DNA of 17,266 nucleotides from Candidatus Cryptobacteroides faecihippi. Its GTDB lineage: Bacteria; Bacteroidota; Bacteroidia; Bacteroidales; UBA932. Both the position numbers and the translations under genes were made by a program. Below, piece after piece: positions 15,731 through 17,266 of the stretch. Each line of letters starts with the position of its first letter. Position 1 is the stretch's first letter. The stretch is taken from NCBI GenBank assembly GCA_018066065.1, contig JAGHSC010000076.1:1-17266 (forward strand), read 5' to 3'. The notes under the pieces were generated by a model. It ran no database searches, was not told the origin of the DNA, and was given only the letters and a program-made list of their open reading frames with translations.

Positions 15731-16414
15731 ATGAAGTTTACATCAAAGATTCTTACAACAGCGCTTCTTTGCGCAACAGCAGCAATTTCACTTCCTTCCT
15801 GCATGAAGGACAACAAGGCAGATGAGATCTTCACAGGTCTCGTCACAGTCGAACCGAACGAGTCCGGGACAAGATTCCAGCTCAATGATTCCACCAGCCT
15901 GATTTCCACCAATTTCGATTACAAGGGAAAGAGAACGGTCAGAGGTCTTCTTAACTTCTCGATCGTCGAGAATGTCGAGAATTCAAGGAGCATGGTCAAC
16001 AAGTACGTCAAGGTTTACGCCCTTGACACTATCCTGACCAAGAAGCCAGCCGTCGACTGCGGTGTCGACAACCCAAGGGTCTACGGAAAGGACCAGATTG
16101 CCATTGTCAATGACTGGGTGAACTCCGGAGAGGATGGCTATCTCACCCTTCGCTTCCGCATCGGCATCAGCAATCTGAATTCTTCACACATGATCAGCCT
16201 TGTGAATCTCGGGAAGGACATGAACGGTTACAACTTTGAATTCCGCCATGCTGCCAACGGTGACGGCATCGGCCAGCTTGTCGACGGAATCATTGCTTTC
16301 GACCTGAACGAGCTTGCTCCTGTGGACAGGTCTCCTGTCAAGCTCAACATCAAGTGGGAGGGATTCAATGGTCCGGAGAACGCCAGCGTGAAGCTTACCT
16401 TCCGCAAGAAGTAA
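15731..16414 (+). CDS. NigD-like lipoprotein
   Basis: A 227-residue lipoprotein. The signal peptide begins MKFTSKILTTALLCATAAIS and ends in the lipobox LPSC. The mature part begins with a small OB-like domain (FTGLVTVEPNESGTRFQLND, then LLNFSIVEN and KYVKVYALDTILTKK). A beta-sandwich follows with NDWVNSGEDGYLTLRFRI and ends in VKLNIKWEGF and VKLTFRKK. This two-part plan, with VxVxxLDTILTKKP and the W...GYLTLRF motif, is that of the NigD family first named in a Bacteroides bacteriocin-related locus. Its molecular function is not established. I chose the ATG at 15731 over the in-frame GTG at 15641 because it gives a clean lipoprotein signal and is preceded by an A/G-rich tract (AAAGGAAAAAGAC). 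It is divergent from the PagL-like gene and is followed by a terminator, so it is probably monocistronic. Confidence 0.82.
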   Translation: MKFTSKILTTALLCATAAISLPSCMKDNKADEIFTGLVTVEPNESGTRFQLNDSTSLISTNFDYKGKRTVRGLLNFSIVENVENSRSMVNKYVKVYALDTILTKKPAVDCGVDNPRVYGKDQIAIVNDWVNSGEDGYLTLRFRIGISNLNSSHMISLVNLGKDMNGYNFEFRHAANGDGIGQLVDGIIAFDLNELAPVDRSPVKLNIKWEGFNGPENASVKLTFRKK

Positions 16415-16443
16415 CAGCGTCCGGACTAGCATATTCCAGAAAA

Positions 16444-16480
16444 AAGGTGGAGGATTTACTGTCCTTCACCTTATTTTTTT
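16444..16480 (+). terminator. Rho-independent terminator after the NigD-like gene
   Basis: AAGGTGGAGGA (16444-16454) pairs with TCCTTCACCTT (16462-16472) in an 11-bp stem with one G-T wobble and a 7-base loop. An A and then seven T residues follow (16474-16480). It starts 29 bases after the NigD-like stop, a classical intrinsic terminator. Confidence 0.88.
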
Positions 16481-16510
16481 CTCCATCTCGCCACAATTGA
16501 CAATAATTCA

Positions 16511-16541
16511 TTTGTTTATAAAAAATTTATACCTATTTTAG
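16511..16541 (+). promoter_or_regulatory. Candidate -33/-7 promoter for the repeat lipoprotein
   Basis: TTTG at 16511-16514 and TATTTTAG at 16534-16541 are spaced by 19 bases in an A/T-rich region. The -7 box differs from TAnnTTTG at one position. It lies 39 bases before the ATG at 16581 and just after the preceding terminator. Confidence 0.45.
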
Positions 16542-16580
16542 GCCGCATTTTGCAACCCTGAAAAAACAAATATATTCCTT

Positions 16581-17266
16581 ATGAAAAGAGCAAGACTCAT
16601 CGCCGGGGCGGCTGTCGCCGCACTTCTAGCCGGCTTTTCATTTACCGCATGTGTGAATGAATCTCCTGAAATCAACTATCAGGTCGAATACACTCACAAG
16701 AGTGACTTCACCGAGGTGCTCAATGCCATCAACAGCCAGACAACCACGATCGCAGAGAAGATCGCTGCCGTCGAGACTGCCATCAAGAATGGTACTGCGA
16801 CCCTGCAGGAGGCTTCAAAGGCCCTCAAGGAAGCAATCGTCAAGTCTCTTGACAACCAGACAACGACATTGGCCGACAAGATTGCCGGTGTGACCTCGGC
16901 TGTCAACTCTCAGGCTCTCACGCTGAAGGACAAGCTCGAGATTCTCGACAAAACCATCGCTGACGGTGTGCTTACCCTCGAGGAAGCTTCAAAGGCGATG
17001 AAGGAGGCTCTCGTCAAGGAGCTCCAGGATCAGACCAAGACTCTCGATGAGAAGCTTGCCGACGTCAAGACTGCAATCGACGACCAGAGGATCGCTCTCT
17101 GCGACAAGATTGACATTCTCACCGAGGCCGTTGACAACCAGACTCTTACTCTCGACGAGGCTCTCAAGGCCATCGACGAGACCGTCCAGGATCAGACCAC
17201 AAGGTTCGAGGCTAAGTTCGACCTCATCCACTCTACCATTGAGACCGGTGCTGCTGACATCAAGAC
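16581..17266 (+). CDS. Repetitive coiled-coil-like lipoprotein, truncated by the window end
   Basis: The frame opens at ATG 16581, preceded by an A-rich leader, and stays open to the window edge, giving 228 residues. The signal peptide begins MKRARLIAGAAVAALLAGFS and ends in a lipobox FTAC (Cys24). After a short linker the protein is made of helical, heptad-like repeats: units with NQTxTLxxK and LxEASKAxKEAxVKxL. The clearest long repeat is 58 residues (about 71-128 and 129-186), with EASKAL/MKEA at 77 and 135 and the [DN]QTxTL motif at 93 and 151. Composition is rich in Lys, Asp, Glu, Ala and Leu and lacks Pro and Trp in the repeats. It resembles a surface-anchored rod or a Lpp-like spacer. 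I recognise no named family. It has its own promoter and is insulated upstream by a terminator; downstream partners are outside the window. Confidence 0.8.
   Translation, partial: MKRARLIAGAAVAALLAGFSFTACVNESPEINYQVEYTHKSDFTEVLNAINSQTTTIAEKIAAVETAIKNGTATLQEASKALKEAIVKSLDNQTTTLADKIAGVTSAVNSQALTLKDKLEILDKTIADGVLTLEEASKAMKEALVKELQDQTKTLDEKLADVKTAIDDQRIALCDKIDILTEAVDNQTLTLDEALKAIDETVQDQTTRFEAKFDLIHSTIETGAADIK

Overview
The window most likely comes from a gut- or rumen-type Bacteroidales with a moderately GC-rich genome. The evidence is a TonB-dependent receptor with an N-terminal carboxypeptidase-regulatory-like domain, DUF4876, DUF6850 and NigD-like families that I know from Bacteroidetes, many lipoproteins with Ala/Ser/Gly-Cys lipoboxes, and several upstream copies of the Bacteroidetes -7 promoter element TAnnTTTG. 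I cannot name a genus from sequence alone.

Layout, left to right. 2-1276 (+): the tail of an unidentified enzyme-like gene, then a DUF819 multi-pass membrane protein. 1381-7033 (+): an apparent three-gene envelope operon (TonB-dependent receptor, DUF4876 lipoprotein, DUF6850-type outer-membrane barrel), read from a TATATTTG promoter and ended by a strong inverted repeat over the last stop codon. 7130-8468 (+): a tightly packed set of an Ig-like lipoprotein whose ATG lacks its G, a 51-residue peptide gene, and a four-helix membrane protein. This set has its own good -33/-7 promoter.

8446-14371 (-): an exopolysaccharide/capsule operon read right to left. It encodes a membrane-bound nucleotide-sugar 4,6-dehydratase (PglF/CapD type), a Wza-type export lipoprotein, a Wzc-type tyrosine kinase/co-polymerase with an unusual Tyr-Gly repeat tail, and a CpsB/YwqE-type PHP tyrosine phosphatase. 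Kinase and phosphatase are expected to cycle phosphorylation of the tail and so control polymer export. Glycosyltransferases, flippase and polymerase are not in the window. Upstream on the same strand (14460-15635) is a PagL/acyloxyacyl-hydrolase-like barrel that appears to have Leu where the catalytic Ser should be.

15731-16414 (+): a NigD-like lipoprotein followed by a clear rho-independent terminator. 16581 to the window end (+): a partial lipoprotein made of 58-residue coiled-coil-like repeats.

I found no RNA genes, CRISPR arrays, insertion sequences or phage genes, and no gene-free stretch above about 170 bases. The observations most worth a second look are the start-codon lesion near 7130, the hairpin/promoter overlap at 7022-7085, the lost catalytic residue in the PagL-like protein, the Tyr-Gly tail of the kinase, and the repeat lipoprotein at the right edge.
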